DNA of 64,000 nucleotides from Acomys russatus (GCF_903995435.1 NC_067145.1:54129734-54193733), one strand, 5' to 3'; shown: positions 22,570 through 35,570, numbered from the stretch's first letter. Notes: a model not told the origin generated them from the letters alone. A program made the numbers and translations.

Positions 22570-24335
22570 ATCTCTATGCAAATTTAAAACAGTGACTATA
22601 TAGCATGCCTCCTGCCCCGAGCCTATGAGAGAGAGCAGAAGCCAGATACTGTAAAACTAGCCAACCAACACACCCAGTCAGGAATATTCTAGAAGTGGTA
22701 TTTTGATCTAGTTATTAAGACTGAAAAGTGCTCAATAAAACTGAGGGCTTGCTAGCATGGCTGTAGATTGGCACTTGTGACCCAGCCATTTCCCAGGCTC
22801 GGGGCTTCCTGAAGAGGAAGCTTCTCTTCAGAAGGCAATTTAGAAAGTTCTTGAGGGAATAGGTAAATTGCTGCCTTTGGGGGATTCCTGGGGTGGCTAG
22901 AGGAAGATGGAGAGGTAGTATGTGTTGACATTTTCTCCTACCACCAGTCTTCCTTTCTAGCTCGCATGCAGATAACATTATTTAAGCCACAGTTCTGGGG
23001 CGGACAACATCCACTCTGTGTTTACTTCTCTGTGTATTTCCACAGGAAAGGGAGATAATGAAATTTTGCTTAACCAAGCTGTGGGTTGGAAGTTATAACC
23101 TACCTAATTCCTTAATTAAGCTATCAATTAAGCCTGTGTCTCTGCCACCTGCTATGCCTGGGCCTTGTGCCATATAGAAGTGCCAGCACTGACAAGCTTG
23201 TCCCCACAGAACCCAGGGCTCCAGTCAACCTTCAGTCTTTCTTCCTCCTGGCTTTCTCTTTAGGGATAGGTTAAAGTCCACTTTCAGACAGGTCACCCAA
23301 TTCATTCATAATGCATGTGAGGTTACGGAATGTTCAACACATCAGCAGACTTGAAGGCTCCCAACTTCCCCAAAGGGAGCACTCTGTGTTGAGTGTACAG
23401 CGGCCAGCTTATTTTCTTTCTTTTTCTTTTCTTTTTTCCCCCCCAAATGTCCCAAGTTTCAGTTCCATAGAGCAGTATTAGGCCAAGAGCTTGAGAAAGA
23501 AACCGAGTCAAAGATGGGAGGGGGGGCATAGCAGATTGACTTCCGTAGCCTGGATGAGCGGCCAGTAGCATTTGCCAGTGAATGCATGAGTGAAAACAAA
23601 CAAACAAAAGCTATTGTGGATTAAGCACAGGTGTCACTAAATGCTGTAGTTTTACAGGACTCATTTCAACATAGAGGAAGCCTGCCAACATATCTGCAGG
23701 GCTCCCTCCTAAGGTGGAGACAGAAACTCCTTTTGTGGGATCAGAGCTAGTCTCAGGCTGCAGATCTCATAGCTCTGGTTGGCTCCAGAGCCTGGGAGGA
23801 AGCCTCTAGCATGTGCATAGTTGGAAGCCGCACCCCTTCTAACCACCGGTGAATCCAGGACATGTGCTTACCCTTGTTCACTCCCCCAGGAGTGGTGGAC
23901 ATGAGTTAAGTAGATGCCTTGTCACTGGCTGAACCAAAAGGTTCCCTAAAGAGATGGCATTCTAGAAAGAAGACTTGGTCCCCAACTTTGCTCGACTCAT
24001 CTTGGGCAGATGTTTTTATCTCAAGAGGGTGACTATATTTCACTTACCAGGGAGGGCAACGTCTAGGGTCATGGGAAGTATGGACTACAGGGTGTGGTGG
24101 CGCTGAGGAATACCATTACGTGAAAGATGAAGATGAAGCCAGTACGCTCCTGTCGTGCCAAGGTAGGACCAGTTTGACTGTTTCATTTAAAGGATCCATA
24201 CATAATCAGCTGGGATGTTTTCCTAGGTAATTTGATGCAAAGAATCAGTGACCTGTGATTCTTCCTCCTCGCCACAGTGACCACATGTTGAATGGCAGTT
24301 TCCTTAAAAGTCCATTAGTGTAGAAATAGGTAAGA
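22570..24335. other. intergenic sequence without recognised feature
   Basis: No gene or confident repeat is seen. A pyrimidine-rich block at 23409-23445 is the only low-complexity sequence. Confidence 0.5.
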
Positions 24336-24338
<3 letters not shown>

Positions 24339-24399
<61 letters not shown>

Positions 24400-24539
24400 T
24401 CCCTCCCTCCCTCCCCCTCTCCCTCTCTCTCCTCTCTTCCCTCTCTCCTCTCTCCCCTCTCCTCTCTCCCCTCTCCTCTCTCCTCTTTCTCCTCTCTCTC
24501 TCCTCTCTCCTCTCTTCTGTCTCCTCTCCTCTCTCTCTC
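24339..24539. repeat. (CT)n microsatellite and long polypyrimidine tract
   Basis: A perfect CT run to about 24397 continues as imperfect C/T sequence. Not one purine occurs from 24339 to 24518 (180 nt), and a single G at 24519 precedes 20 more pyrimidines. Minus-strand open frames here translate to Arg/Glu repeats and are artefacts. Confidence 0.97.
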
Positions 24540-25119
24540 GGCACTTCTGTCCCAGGAAGCAAGCAAGCAAGGCTAATGTGTCAGACTCATGAGGACCAAA
24601 AACAGAAACAAAATGGATGATTGCTGCGACATAAGGTGGTGATGGAGAAGTTGGCTTTGGGAATGGATGGGAAGCAGTTGAGGAGCAGACATCTAGATGT
24701 TTGCAGAAGCACCTCTCCGAAGCAATGGCAGGGTCTCTCTTCTGAGGCAGGAGCCATTGAGTTCTGTTGCACCCGGGCATGTGTTGAGGAGACTACTACT
24801 GCAGGGAGCATGTGGCAGAAAGGAGGCAGACAAAAGAGAGCAGTGGGTAAGATACGTTTTCTCAAGGCATATGTACAATAGCCTATGTCCTCCAAGTCCT
24901 ACCTTCCAACTATTTCCTAGTCTCCCAGTCACCATCAATTTAGGAATCCACCTGTGGATTAATCCATTCATGAATTACTGAGAATAAACCCTATGCTTCA
25001 GTCATTGTCCCAGGGCTCATTAGCTGGCAACCAAGCCGCCAACACAGAAGACACATTTCATAGTTAGACATTTCATAGCAAGGTCTAATGGATAGTGGAA
25101 CAGCTTAAGGGAATGGAGA

Positions 25120-25450
25120 CAAGGGGTGATGGGTAATCTTGGTTGTCAGCCAGACACACCTGAGGAGTTGCCTCCATCATCGACAGGTGTGCATGTCTAC
25201 AGGGAATTTTCTTGATGGCTAATTTATGTGAAGGACTCATGAACGGTGCCATCCTTAGGCAGGTGCGCTTTGACTGTCTAAGAAAGGTAGCCAATCAAGC
25301 CCGCAAGCTGGGTTCCTCCGTGGTCTCTACTTCAATTCCTGCCTTGGCGTCCCTCCATTATGGCTTGTAACCTGTAAGCCAAATAAACCATTTCCTCCTC
25401 CAAGTTGATTTTGGTATTTTATCACCACAATAGAAAGCAAACTAGGACAA
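25120..25450 (+). repeat. rodent medium-length interspersed repeat (family not named)
   Basis: Contains gtaatcttggttgtcagcca, a middle with gcaggtgcgctttgactgtc, gtaagccaaataaaccattt and an end resembling cacaatagaaagcaaactag. This pattern is common in rodent genomes. Confidence 0.65.
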
Positions 25451-25454
25451 GAAG

Positions 25455-27840
25455 TTCAAGGTGGGGCCAGACTACTGGGCCACAAGGTCAGTAGGAGGAC
25501 TTGGCCAAGGTGGGAGGACTTCAATAAAACATAGTGTGCTTTCTATCACAAATCTCCTGGCTACTAGTTAAGGAGATGCCACTGTAGCAGGTGACAGGAT
25601 ACAGGCAGGAGCAAATTTAAACAACAGAGTGGGTGGTAGTTAGGGAGAGATAGAACAGGGAGGGAGGGAGAAGAAGTCAAATCAGTATTTGAATACAGTT
25701 CTAAATACGGAACCAAAAAGTTTTGCCATGGGTTGGATGTAGAGTGACTCTAGATGGGGTCCAGGGTGCATTTGATTGCACAATTCTTAGGCTAACATGC
25801 CATTGCCTGGAATGGATCAGACAGGAAGTACAGAGGCTGTGACAGTGCTGGGCATGCTTTAGCAGGGAGCAAGAAGAGCCCGTGTAGGAAGATGTTCCTG
25901 GGCTGGTCCGGTGGGATAAACAACCCTGGCAGGCAGTGCTGATGCCTTCTCCATTTCAGAGATAAGCACATTGGCAGCCGCACTCATTTGTAACCTTAGC
26001 AGACCTTCTGTGACAACAAACATAGATCCTGCCTGTTTGATTTTTCTGTCCTAACCAGGCCATTTCCAGGTTGATATTAGGTCCTCACACTGTTAGTAGC
26101 TGTGAGTTTCCTCCTTTCTCATCTGGAGCAGTGGGAGACGATCGACTTAGCTCAATAGTCCGCTCTTGGAGCTTGCTGCTTCAGAAGCGCTTGGGGAGGT
26201 AGTGAACAATTGTAGGAGTCTGTGGCTACTCCCAGGACCCAGACCTCCACCTGTGGGAGAGTAGGAGCCAAGGAATTAGTGCCTGAGGCTGAGGGATGAC
26301 CCATGAGCGCAGAGACTTAGCATCCACATGTCCCAAAGGTCTCTGTAAGGAAAGCGTCAGGAATAGGAAGACTGGAGTTGGTAACCAGGGTGTGGCCTGT
26401 GTAATGCCAGGCATGAGGCAGCAATGGGCTGCTCCAGGCTACACCAATACCCTGAGACCAGATTGGATCTTGTTCCATTCTAGGTAAACCTTGATGGCTT
26501 AGAAAGTATTGAGAGACCACTGTGCACTGAGAATAAGTAGAGAGGCACTCATGGACCACATCTTAAAAGTGTATTAATCAGTTAACTGCTGCTGCGTGAC
26601 AAGTCACCTCAAAGCATGGTGCCTGCAGATAGGATCATCTCACCTGCAGCACCGCCTCAGTGTCTTCAGCACCTGAGCTGTGTGAGTCTGTTGTGGAGCC
26701 CTGTCCAGGCTTCCTTACAGTGTGCATCCGGCCTGGGCCCTGCTTGCTTCCCAAAACTGTGCTTGTGAGAATGTGTGTTCTGCTGTGCTCTTGCTAGTGT
26801 GGTGGTCTCCTTCGGGGGTCAAGGGAATCAGATGCCACCTTTCTTCTGGGAGTGTGCCCAAGACTGAAAGACTTGGCTGACACATTTTCTATGCCAAGAC
26901 AGAGTCCAAGATCATCCTCTGTATGCCCCGTGTCTGCAGCAGGTCTCTTAAGGACCACTGTTGAGATGTGGAATGGTAGTATACACCATCATGCAAACAA
27001 TGGTCCATCTGTTTAGTCACCTAGGAAACTCCCAGTTTTCAATGACATATATCAGAGTAGACTGTAAAGCAATAAACGCATAGATACAAAACCCCAAAAG
27101 AGCTGAGCAGTGAACAAGAAAGTGGTTTTGACCTTGGATTGGAATAATAGTCGCAGGGAATGTGTGTCTGTGAAAGGTGACAGCATTCTAGCCTGACTTG
27201 TCACCGTTTGCCTCTGTGAGGCTAAGATGGTGAGCAGAGCTCAGGGACATCCACACCAGCAGTTGCTGGTTCTAGCAACTTCAGTATGAACAGCTCATAG
27301 AGTTCCGTGTCAGCTACTGAACCATGTAAATATACCTATGCTTTTGGAGAGAATACTCAGTGAAGTCAGTTACACTTCAAAGCAGAATTCAAAGCCAGTA
27401 AGGAAACTGGCTGCATGTTAACATGGGTGACACCAGGGACTTAGGAAAACCCACTCTGGGGACTAGCTTAGAAGAGCTGGGGAAGGACAAATGGGCCTCG
27501 GGCCAATAGGTCAGAACTTCCTCTTGCAAGCTGGTATCACAGCATTGAGCTCACCCCAAGCAGGCTTTCACTGAGGCCCACGCTAGCCCAGGTGCTAGGC
27601 AACTTCCAGGATGCAAAGTACGAGCAATGGAAATGCCTAGGCATGAGGGGAAGTGAGCTGTGTGCTTCCTGGTCCACACACTGATCCTGGCACCAGCATC
27701 TCAGTACAGACCCAGGTAGGGGCATTTTTCACTTGGGTTCCAGTGTGGTGGGCGGAGTCCCGAGAGAGGCCAGGTTCTGGGCAGTTTCTTATTCTGATAG
27801 GCAGCATGCACTCTGGCAAATAGAGTAGAAGTGTGAAAGC
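25455..27840. other. intergenic sequence without recognised gene
   Basis: No gene seen. Bases 26575-26640 resemble an old mammalian repeat end (cagttaactgctgctgcgtg) but are too diverged to assign. Confidence 0.45.
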
Positions 27841-27847
27841 CAGTGAG

Positions 27848-27930
27848 GACTGGGGATGTAGCTCACTTGTAGACCACTTGCCTCACAATTGTGAGCCCCA
27901 GAGTTTCATCTCCAGCACTGTAAAAACAAA
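27848..27930 (+). repeat. ID SINE
   Basis: ID-type sequence ggggatgtagctcacttgta with acttgcctcacaattgtgag and an A-rich tail. It derives from tRNA-Ala/BC1-type sequence. It is a diverged retrocopy, not a functional tRNA. Confidence 0.75.
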
Positions 27931-28086
27931 TTTTGTTTTGTTTTGTTTTTTCGAGACAGAGTTTCTCTGTGTAGCCTTGGCTGTCCTGGACTCACTTTGT
28001 AGATCAGGCTGGCCTCAAACTCACAATCTGCCTGCCCCTGCCTCTCCAAGTGCTGGGATTACAGGTGTGTGCCACCATGCCTGCCT
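27931..28086 (-). repeat. B1 SINE
   Basis: A TTTTG-rich tail is followed by cgagacagagtttctctgtg and a full-length reversed B1 ending tgtgccaccatgcctg. It shows the ggctgtcctggactcacttt variant that suggests a cricetid rodent. Confidence 0.92.
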
Positions 28087-28345
28087 CATAAAAAATTTTT
28101 TTTAAAAGAAAGAAAATAAAAGTAATAATGGAAAATTGATCTCAATAAAGGGTAAACAGGATGTTTTATTTTTCTTTTCATTTTTCTATTTTTTTTAAAT
28201 CAGGATTTCTCATTATTTACTTTATATCACCATATAGTGCTCATTCTCCAACCCCAACATGTAGTGCTTTCCACACCGTATTTGATTGTCAAACCATTTC
28301 TGGTACTCCCCAGCCTGAGTCAGTACTGAGCAGGTGATGTTGGAT

Positions 28346-28385
28346 CACACACGCGCGCGTGCACACACACACACACACACACACA
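28346..28385. repeat. (CA)n/(CG)n microsatellite
   Basis: CACACACGCGCGCGTG runs into a perfect CA run, an alternating purine-pyrimidine tract. Confidence 0.95.
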
Positions 28386-28399
28386 TGCTGATGCAGGAT

Positions 28400-29268
28400 C
28401 AGTTGTGTAAGAACCACACAGGAAATGCAGCAACACATCTTGGGAGGCAAATATGAACATTATCACTTTGAGACATGCTGTCCTAACCCAGAGCTGCTGA
28501 AAACGTCGCCCTGTGAATAGACAATTCAGACATGAACTTGTTAATTATTGCTTACAAGGTGAGGCAGAAATTAGCAATAAAATTCTAGAAATACTTGTTG
28601 CAACTAGACAGCGTTGTTTCTGTGTCTTTCGAACCTAATAATACATAATAAGGTTTGCATTTGTTCTACTAATTTCATTGTCCTAGAACCTAACTTCAAG
28701 ATGGCTTTTGGTTTTTGTTTTTAAATCTGTCCATAGGATCCTGAAATTTTAAAAAGTTGGGCTTTTACTTCATAAGAGTCTTAATTGTGTAATATCGAGA
28801 TCGCCCAGATCACAAGACCCCAGAAATGACCAGCAGGACTCAGTACCGATGCAACGTACCCAGGGTCCTGTATACAGACTTGAGCTTTGGATCACAATCC
28901 TTCCTCATGCAGCAGGATAGGAGAATGACCCTGGGCTTCAAGGGCAATGGCCTTATAAGGGGAAAAACCGTAATTGGAGGTTGGGGTCACAGGGAAGTAA
29001 GGAAAAAACCATAAGCAGGGGTCTTGAGTCTCAGGAATGTCAACCGTCAGGCAGGTTGGGTCCAGGAGGCTGAATCTCCAGGGAAACTGTTTTATCTCAG
29101 AGCATCATTGGGAGTTAATTGTATCTAATCGCTCTGATGGGGTTTCTGGAGAGTGCTAGCGGGTCTAGTTCATGGCAGTGCGTGGTCATTTCCGGAACAC
29201 AAAAAGAAGTGAAGTCATTTGGAGGACAAGTTATCATACAGAACATGGCATTAAATTTGCCCTTACAG
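28400..29268. other. intergenic sequence, AT-rich and mostly repeat-free
   Basis: No gene recognised. The AT-rich segment at 28530-28700 has several TAATTA/ATTA cores and could be non-coding regulatory DNA, with no direct evidence. Confidence 0.4.
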
Positions 29269-29270
29269 TG

Positions 29271-29430
29271 TGGGCTGGAGAGGTGGCTGGCTCAGCAGTT
29301 AAGAGCACTTGCTGCTCCTGTAGAAGATCCAGGTTCCCTTCCCAGTATCTACACAGTGGCTCAGGGCATCTGAGGCCCTTTGCTGGCTCCTGCTGGCAGC
29401 AGGCACATGTGTGGTGCACATGCTGCCACC
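29271..29430 (+). repeat. B3/B2-family SINE
   Basis: Starts gggctggagaggtggctggc, with cagcagttaagagcacttgc and a diverged body ending tggtgcacatgctgcc. Confidence 0.8.
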
Positions 29431-29439
29431 CTTCATGTG

Positions 29440-29515
29440 TGTGGCACTGGAAATTTAAACCCCAGGCTCTGGGCATGCCAGCAAATGCTTTTCCACTGAG
29501 CTATACCTTAGACCC
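29440..29515 (-). repeat. ID-like SINE fragment
   Basis: The end ttttccactgagctatacct followed by agaccc resembles a reversed ID head. It is diverged and lacks a clear tail. Confidence 0.45.
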
Positions 29516-29519
29516 TGTG

Positions 29520-31690
29520 AGTATAGCTTCTTATATGCATGCTCCTTGTAGAGGTCCTGTATTCCTTTCTCTCCTCAATCCCTGCTGAGCATCGAGAGCA
29601 TGTATCCAAAGAGAGACTTTCATAAATAGGAGGTCATTTACCCACCTTGAGTTCATGGCCGACAGATCTTTGAAATTTTCAGAAATTATGACATCCCTTC
29701 AGGAACGGTGGTGGCCCTAAACCTAAATTAGTTCAGCAGGTGGGATTCCACAATGCTTGGCTTTTGTTCTGCTTAATTGTGTTGGTCATATGGCTTCTTC
29801 CCCCCACCCCCACCCCAAGTGTTCTCCAATAGAAGACTTCAGTCTTACAAACAGTAATTTCTATGACAATGGTAATTACTCTAATTGGCCTTCTTTAAAG
29901 GTAGATGCTTCCCGCCCACCACCTCTTGAGACTTGAATCAAGTTCTGATGGATTGCAGTCCTCTAAATCACTGAGGTATTATTTCTTCTTAAAGCTGTTA
30001 ATGGGCAATGTAGGAGTAAGAAAATACTTCCTAATGTGGCTATTTTTTCCAGCTAGAATAATTGCAAGTAATTTGTCTTTGTTTCTGGGTAATAGTAGCT
30101 AATAAGTTTTATGTACAGAAAGAATGTAGGCTGTTCCAATTAAAGTCTCTCACACAGGATTAGAACTCACAAAGTCCCACAGAGCTCCATTTCATCATAA
30201 AAGCCTCTCCTGCCCTTTGGAAGAGGGGCACTCTGTTTGGCACTCACCATTCTAGGGGACGTGTGCTGTTATTATGGGACAGTAGTTGGCCCTATGTAAG
30301 CTCTTTTATCCCCCCCAAAGAGCCACATCTTTTAGGATATTATTTGCGCTCCTTGTCAAAATAAGGCAACTGGTCTAGCCACAGCAGAACCTCTTATTGG
30401 GTATGTCCTCCATTGTCCCATTCAGGACCCCAGCTGGCCTTCAGAGGCCACCCCTTCCCTCTGCATATGTCGCTGGCATGGGTCCGGCAGGCTTGTCTTA
30501 GGTCCATGATGTAGCCTTCCCAACCTGAGGCATCATCCCATTTCTTTTCCCAGAAGTACCCTCTTGGAGACCCTGATGTAGTACATGGGCGAAGCCGGGG
30601 CATGGGTACACCGGGTCAGCAGCGCCTCATACCGCCATTGCACGGCTCTTCCAGTCACCTGGCACTCAAGGCGGCGTTCCATTGCATTCCTCTAGAAGTC
30701 TTCACTGTAGGTGTACTGATGCAAAATGGAAAGGTCACGGAAGGTCTCTCAAGGTTTCAAGTTCATGGGCGGAGCCAAGATGTGAAAATAACTGTGCCAC
30801 TGTTCCTGCCACACTGATGGTCAGGATGAAGGTGGCACCTTGGTGTTTGATGAGTGGATGAGCGACCATTCCGCATTAGCCCTTCCACGTTGCCAGGAGC
30901 GCTGGTAGACCACACGGGGATTCTGTCAGATGACAGCAAATGCATCTGCTGCCCTTTACGACCAACCGAGCCAGCTCTCCAGCCCTGTAATGCTGCTTTT
31001 TAAAGGGTTATGTTTTGCATGTTGACATTACCCCAGAGAGACTTTCAGCAGAGCGTGCTGAGGATGGCTGTATGGAGTGCCCGGGATGGCTGATGCTCTT
31101 CAATTTCCTTCCTCTGCTCCTGATTCATGTGTCTTCCTCACCCAGCACAGTCCTGGCATAGTCAGGAAACCTAGCATGACTCCTGCTTTCTGGTTCCGGG
31201 GTCAAACGAAGGCTTTGCGTGGATCAATCAAGTGCTTGACCCCCAAGCTACACCCCCTCCCTGTCTTACTAGGCTCATCCTCTACCCTGTTCTCTCTTTA
31301 CTCTCTTTCTCACCTATCTCCTGCCACTGCCTGCTGCTGCAGTTGAGGCAGACTTCCCATTGGCCAGGCTCTGGCCCCTGTAAGCAGCTTCCATGGGTTC
31401 CTCTGTCTACTCCACCTCCTGACCCGCAACGTGCATCCATCCATCTTTTTCAAGCCAGGTAGACAGTTCTCGTTGTGCTATGCTGGTGATGGAATGGAAG
31501 CCTTGGCTTCTTCTTGCACGGATTGGGCAAGTGCATTGACACTGAGGGGGGGTCCCCAGCATAGCTCAGCTAGATTATATTGGGCACTTGGTTACAGAGA
31601 GGCGTACGTCCAAACGGAAGGAGGTTTAAACAAAGCAAATGGCCTTCCATGGTGATGCAAGCTCACTTCAGGGCCAGAAGTTAACCTTCT
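29520..31690. other. intergenic sequence without recognised gene
   Basis: Bases 29860-30130 are repeat-free and AT-rich. A reversed SINE end (gagccagctctccagccct) lies at 30968-30986. Nothing coding is recognised. Confidence 0.45.
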
Positions 31691-31734
31691 CTACTGTTCT
31701 TTGGGAGCTAGCTATCTGGTTTTGTTTTGCTTTG

Positions 31735-31962
31735 GTTTGGTTTGCTTTGTTAAGACAAGTCTCATGCATGCTGAGGTCTGGAGGTTCATTAATTCAGCTG
31801 CTATGACTGGCGAACTTGCGCTAGGGATCTTCCTGTCTCTATGTCCCCAGTGCTGGGATCACAAGTGCGTGCCATCATGCATGCTTTTTATGTGAGTGCT
31901 AGGGATCGAACTCAGGCCCTTACGGTTGTGTGAGGAGATGAGCCATCTCCCCAGCCCCTCAA
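31735..31962 (-). repeat. B4-family SINE
   Basis: A TTTGG-rich tail is followed by B1-like sequence (cagtgctgggatcacaagtg) and the reversed ID-like head (ctagggatcgaactcaggcc, gatgagccatctccccagcc), which is the B4 arrangement. Confidence 0.75.
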
Positions 31963-31964
31963 TT

Positions 31965-33195
31965 CTAATTCTTTGGCAAATTATCCTTGAAGCCTCCCAG
32001 GGCTTGCAGCCTGAACTTGAAGCCCTAGGAAAAATTGGGTGGAGACCAGCTGTGTTCCCATTAGCACACCTGGCAGGCAGCAGGGGAGTAAGGCATATCC
32101 ATATTGCCTCCCACCAAGACTCTCACTTCAGTTCTTCACATAATCTCTCCCTGAAGTTCCACAGGGAAAAGATGTTGTTGTTTTTTTAAACTGAGGCTAG
32201 AACTTCACCCTGAGCAGACTGCATGACCTGTGGGCTCTTTGTAGGCATCTCTCAATAGAGAAGTCAGCCAAGGCTTTAGACACTTGCAGCGTGAAACATT
32301 GCTCACCAACACTACAGAACCCAGAGCCCCCTGGAGCGCTGCTCTCTGCACGAGCCAGTTTGTTCAGCCACTGAACATGGAGCGTGGGGAGTCCCAGAAA
32401 CAGATGCACACTTTCAGCATCCTTAGAGGAGGGTCTGCACACCTGGGTGTCTTCAGCAAGGCTGCTCTTTACTGGGAAACAGCTTTGGCATCGACTTGCA
32501 GCCTTCCCATCTGTGTCCAGCAGGCCAGGGGCTGCTGACTCAGCTCAGGGCTTCTAGAAACCAATACCAGAGAAGCAGTCAGTTCCCCCCACCCCCGGGC
32601 TCCTGTGTAATGCTATTGGACCCAGTGGACTATTTCTTTCTTCTAAGAAGCTGTTGCTCTGTGTCCTTCAGGGCACAGTGATGTCTCGGCAGCAGCTTTT
32701 GGGTTTTATTTATTCATGTGTGTTCTCTGAGCTTGGTGTTGTTGCCAAAGGGTTTATGGCCTCTTAACGTTTCAGAGCCTCTGATTTTATGGCCACTGTT
32801 TGTGGAAGAGAAGTGCCGTTTGGGGAAATGGCAGCTTTTGTTCTGACGGGATGATGAATGAAGGATGAGGTTTTTCCATCTTCATTTAGAGCCTTCACAC
32901 AACCTGGGCGTGTGCACCCCAGAGCTCCCTGCACTCCTGATGTGTGCATACACGTTTCTGCCCTCCATAGAGCCTTGCTCTGTTCTCCTAGTGCTGGCCT
33001 TACGCACGGGCCCCTGGAATTTACTGTGGCCAGTCCAGTGGTTGAAAGCTCCTCCGAGGACAGTGTGGCAGTGACACCATCAGGATGCAGACAAATATGG
33101 CCTGAATGTACAACACAAGCCCTTTCTGACCTACTCTTGTCAGGGGTCAGGCTGCCAACCAGTTAGAAGACCTATGGACGCCTCAGGTTAGGATT
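31965..33195. other. intergenic sequence without recognised feature
   Basis: No gene or confident repeat is visible. Short open frames on both strands have no recognised domain. Confidence 0.45.
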
Positions 33196-33199
33196 TCAA

Positions 33200-33535
33200 T
33201 GTCTCAGTCAGTGTGAGCTGCTGTGACAAAGAGCTCTGACTGGTGGTTCACACATGCCATTTATTATTTCCCATGGTTCTTGAAGCTGGAAGTCTGAAAT
33301 CAGAGGCCAGCGCAATAGGGCTCTAGGATAGTCTTTCTTACAGATGACTGTTTTCCCATTGTCTTCATTTGGTGGAAGGGAGTAGGGGTGGGAAATTGGG
33401 TTTTGGGGTTTTTGTTTTGTTTGTTTGTTTTTAGCCCATTCATGGGGCTTGCAAAAGGCCTCACCTTCCACTGCCACCATAGCCTTGAGGGCTAGGTTTC
33501 AACATGAAAATCTGGGTAGGACCATCAGCATCCAG
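33200..33535 (-). repeat. MaLR-like LTR fragment
   Basis: The order gagctgctgtgacaaagagc, tggttcttgaagctggaag, then cctgcaaaagg-type and ggtttcaacatgaaaatctg fits a reversed old mammalian MaLR-type LTR (MLT1/MST group). It is diverged and has no coding part. Confidence 0.5.
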
Positions 33536-33764
33536 TTCATGGTCAACAGAAGCACCGTTAGGTGAGGGGAGCTCAGGGATGTGTGCCCTGACTCTGGGTG
33601 TCTTGTCTGCCGAGCGCCCGGAGGACTAAAGCCACAGGAGCAAGAGTTAGCCAGGATGGAGTGTGACACCTCTATACAGGTCTGTGTCCTGAGGCAGGGT
33701 GAGCCTCTGCCCCTGCTACGGCCATGAATCTGAAAGCTGGGATCTCGGCATCCATCTTAGCAGT

Positions 33765-34250
33765 GCTCTATTAATGTGAAGAGACACTATGACCATGGCA
33801 AATCTGAGAAAGCAAAGCATTCAGTTGGGGGCTTGCCAACAGTTTAGAGGTTTAGTCCATTGTAAGCATGGCAGGGAGCATGGTGGCACACAGGCAGGCA
33901 TGGTGCTAGAGAAGCTGAGAGTTCTACATCCGGATCCACTGAGTGATGTCTCGATGAGAAGAGCATACTGAGATGAAGGCAGCCATCTACACTGCACACC
34001 CACCACCCCACACCCCTCCCTCCTCCATAGATTTCTACTGGGAATCTGTTCACACGATGGTGGGGGCTAAGAGAGAGGGAGCCACTGGGCCCTGCTTGGG
34101 CCTTTGAAACCCCAAAGTCCTCTCTCAGTGACATACTCCTCCAGCAAGGCCACACCTCCTAATCCCTCAAGTAGTGTCACTTCCTGATGACCAAATATTC
34201 AAATATATGAACCTATGGGGACTGTCCTTATCCAAATCGCCATACCATCT
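33765..34250 (-). repeat. rodent medium-length interspersed repeat, with an embedded duplicated segment
   Basis: This is the same family as 6640-6985, reversed: gaagagacactatgaccatg at the start, ggtttagtccattgtaagca, ggccacacctcctaatccct and aatatatgaacctatgggga near the end. Bases 33958-34073 do not fit the repeat and are a copy of 35667-35782. Confidence 0.65.
33958..34073 (+). repeat. 116-bp duplicated segment, copy 1
   Basis: Aligned to 35667-35782 without gaps, with 12 mismatches by hand count (about 90% identity). The shared core includes tctacactgcacacccac and cacccctccctcctcc. Confidence 0.9.
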
Positions 34251-35094
34251 GTGGTGACTAATAATGGTTTTCTGTTTGATTGGGTTCAGAATCAACTTTA
34301 TTATTTAAAAAAAATTACTGCCATTACAATGGCATTTCTTGGAAAGATTGCTGGGGGAGGACCTTCCCTCAAAGTTGTTGGTGTCTGCTGACAGATCTAA
34401 GGAGGTCATTTGCTTGTGCCTGCTTGCCTTCACTCCGTCCTGGGAAGTGTATTTACTCCATTACTTCTGCCACGACCGTTGTTCAGTTCTATGAGAATCT
34501 TCCTTCTTCAGGCCACTGTGGACTGTGGCTTTCTAGAAACCTTTTAGGGCTTCACACCTAGGACCACTGAGACATCTGGCCTCAAGAACAAAGAAGCTAA
34601 TGGGTTTGTTACTCTTTTCAGGGTGTTGATGGTCACTGTTGAACTGCCAACCTGCATCTGGGTAAGCCAATCGAATAAATCCCCCTTTGTAATTTACACG
34701 CATTCTGTTGGCCCTACCACACCTCCTTCTCAGCTGTTTCCCTCATGGATAACCCCATTATAGGGTAGCATCTAAGAACAGGACCCCATCATATAAGGTG
34801 ACTGAGCCATTGACCCACCATTTACAAACTGTGGTCACTTGGGTCATTCATCATTTCTTTGTGTCATAGCCATTGTAGGTAATAGGATAATGGCTTGCAT
34901 GTGTGTAACATACATAAAGTGCTTAGCACAGTATGGCAGCTAAGCATCCGACCTTCCTCTAAGACATCTGTTCCTAATCCCTGGAAGCTCAGAAGGTGTT
35001 ATGCTTCACAGCAAGAAGAACTTAGAAAATATAATTAATATCATGCACCTTAACGTGGACTATTCTAAGTCCGTTATTATCATATGAACATTGT

Positions 35095-35570
35095 TATGCT
35101 GCCCCCAATTCATTGTTGAGGTCTCAGCCTCCAGTACTTCAGGGTGAAGCATATTTGAAGATAAGGCCTCCATGATAGTTAACATTCAAGGGTCTCTCCT
35201 AGGTGCATATTTCTGAGTATGTTTGTGGGGATACCTCCAAAGCGATCAGCTCGTAAGGGCTCTGACGCCATGAGTGGACTGACTCCTAGATGGATTCACA
35301 CCATGACAGCATTACTGGAAGGTGAGACAGTAAGAGGCGGGACCTAGCTGGAGGAAGTAGGTCACTATGCTTTTAGGACTGTATCTTGCCCTGGCCTCTT
35401 CCTGTTTCCTTTCTCCGCTTCCTGGCTGCCATGGTTTGCACTGCTCTGGCTGCCGCGCCCTCCCCACCAGATGGACTGACACCTCTGAAATGGGAGCGAA
35501 GTAAGTCTTTCCCTTAAGTTGTGTCAGTTATTTTAGACTCCGTAATAAAAGTAACTAACATGTCTTTAAA
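35095..35570 (+). repeat. MaLR-like LTR fragment and adjoining rodent repeat
   Basis: The left part (tgttgaggtctcagcctcca) resembles an MLT1-type LTR start. The right part has ggcgggacctagctggagga, cttcctggctgccatggttt and taataaaagtaactaacatg, a common rodent repeat ending. The boundary near 35185 is not resolved. Confidence 0.45.

Noticed and set aside
24245..24780. Arg/Glu-rich minus-strand frames up to 158 residues
   Set aside because: They are produced by the polypyrimidine tract at 24339-24539.
27848..27930. tRNA-like sequence as a tRNA gene
   Set aside because: It is a diverged ID SINE with an A-rich tail, not an intact cloverleaf.
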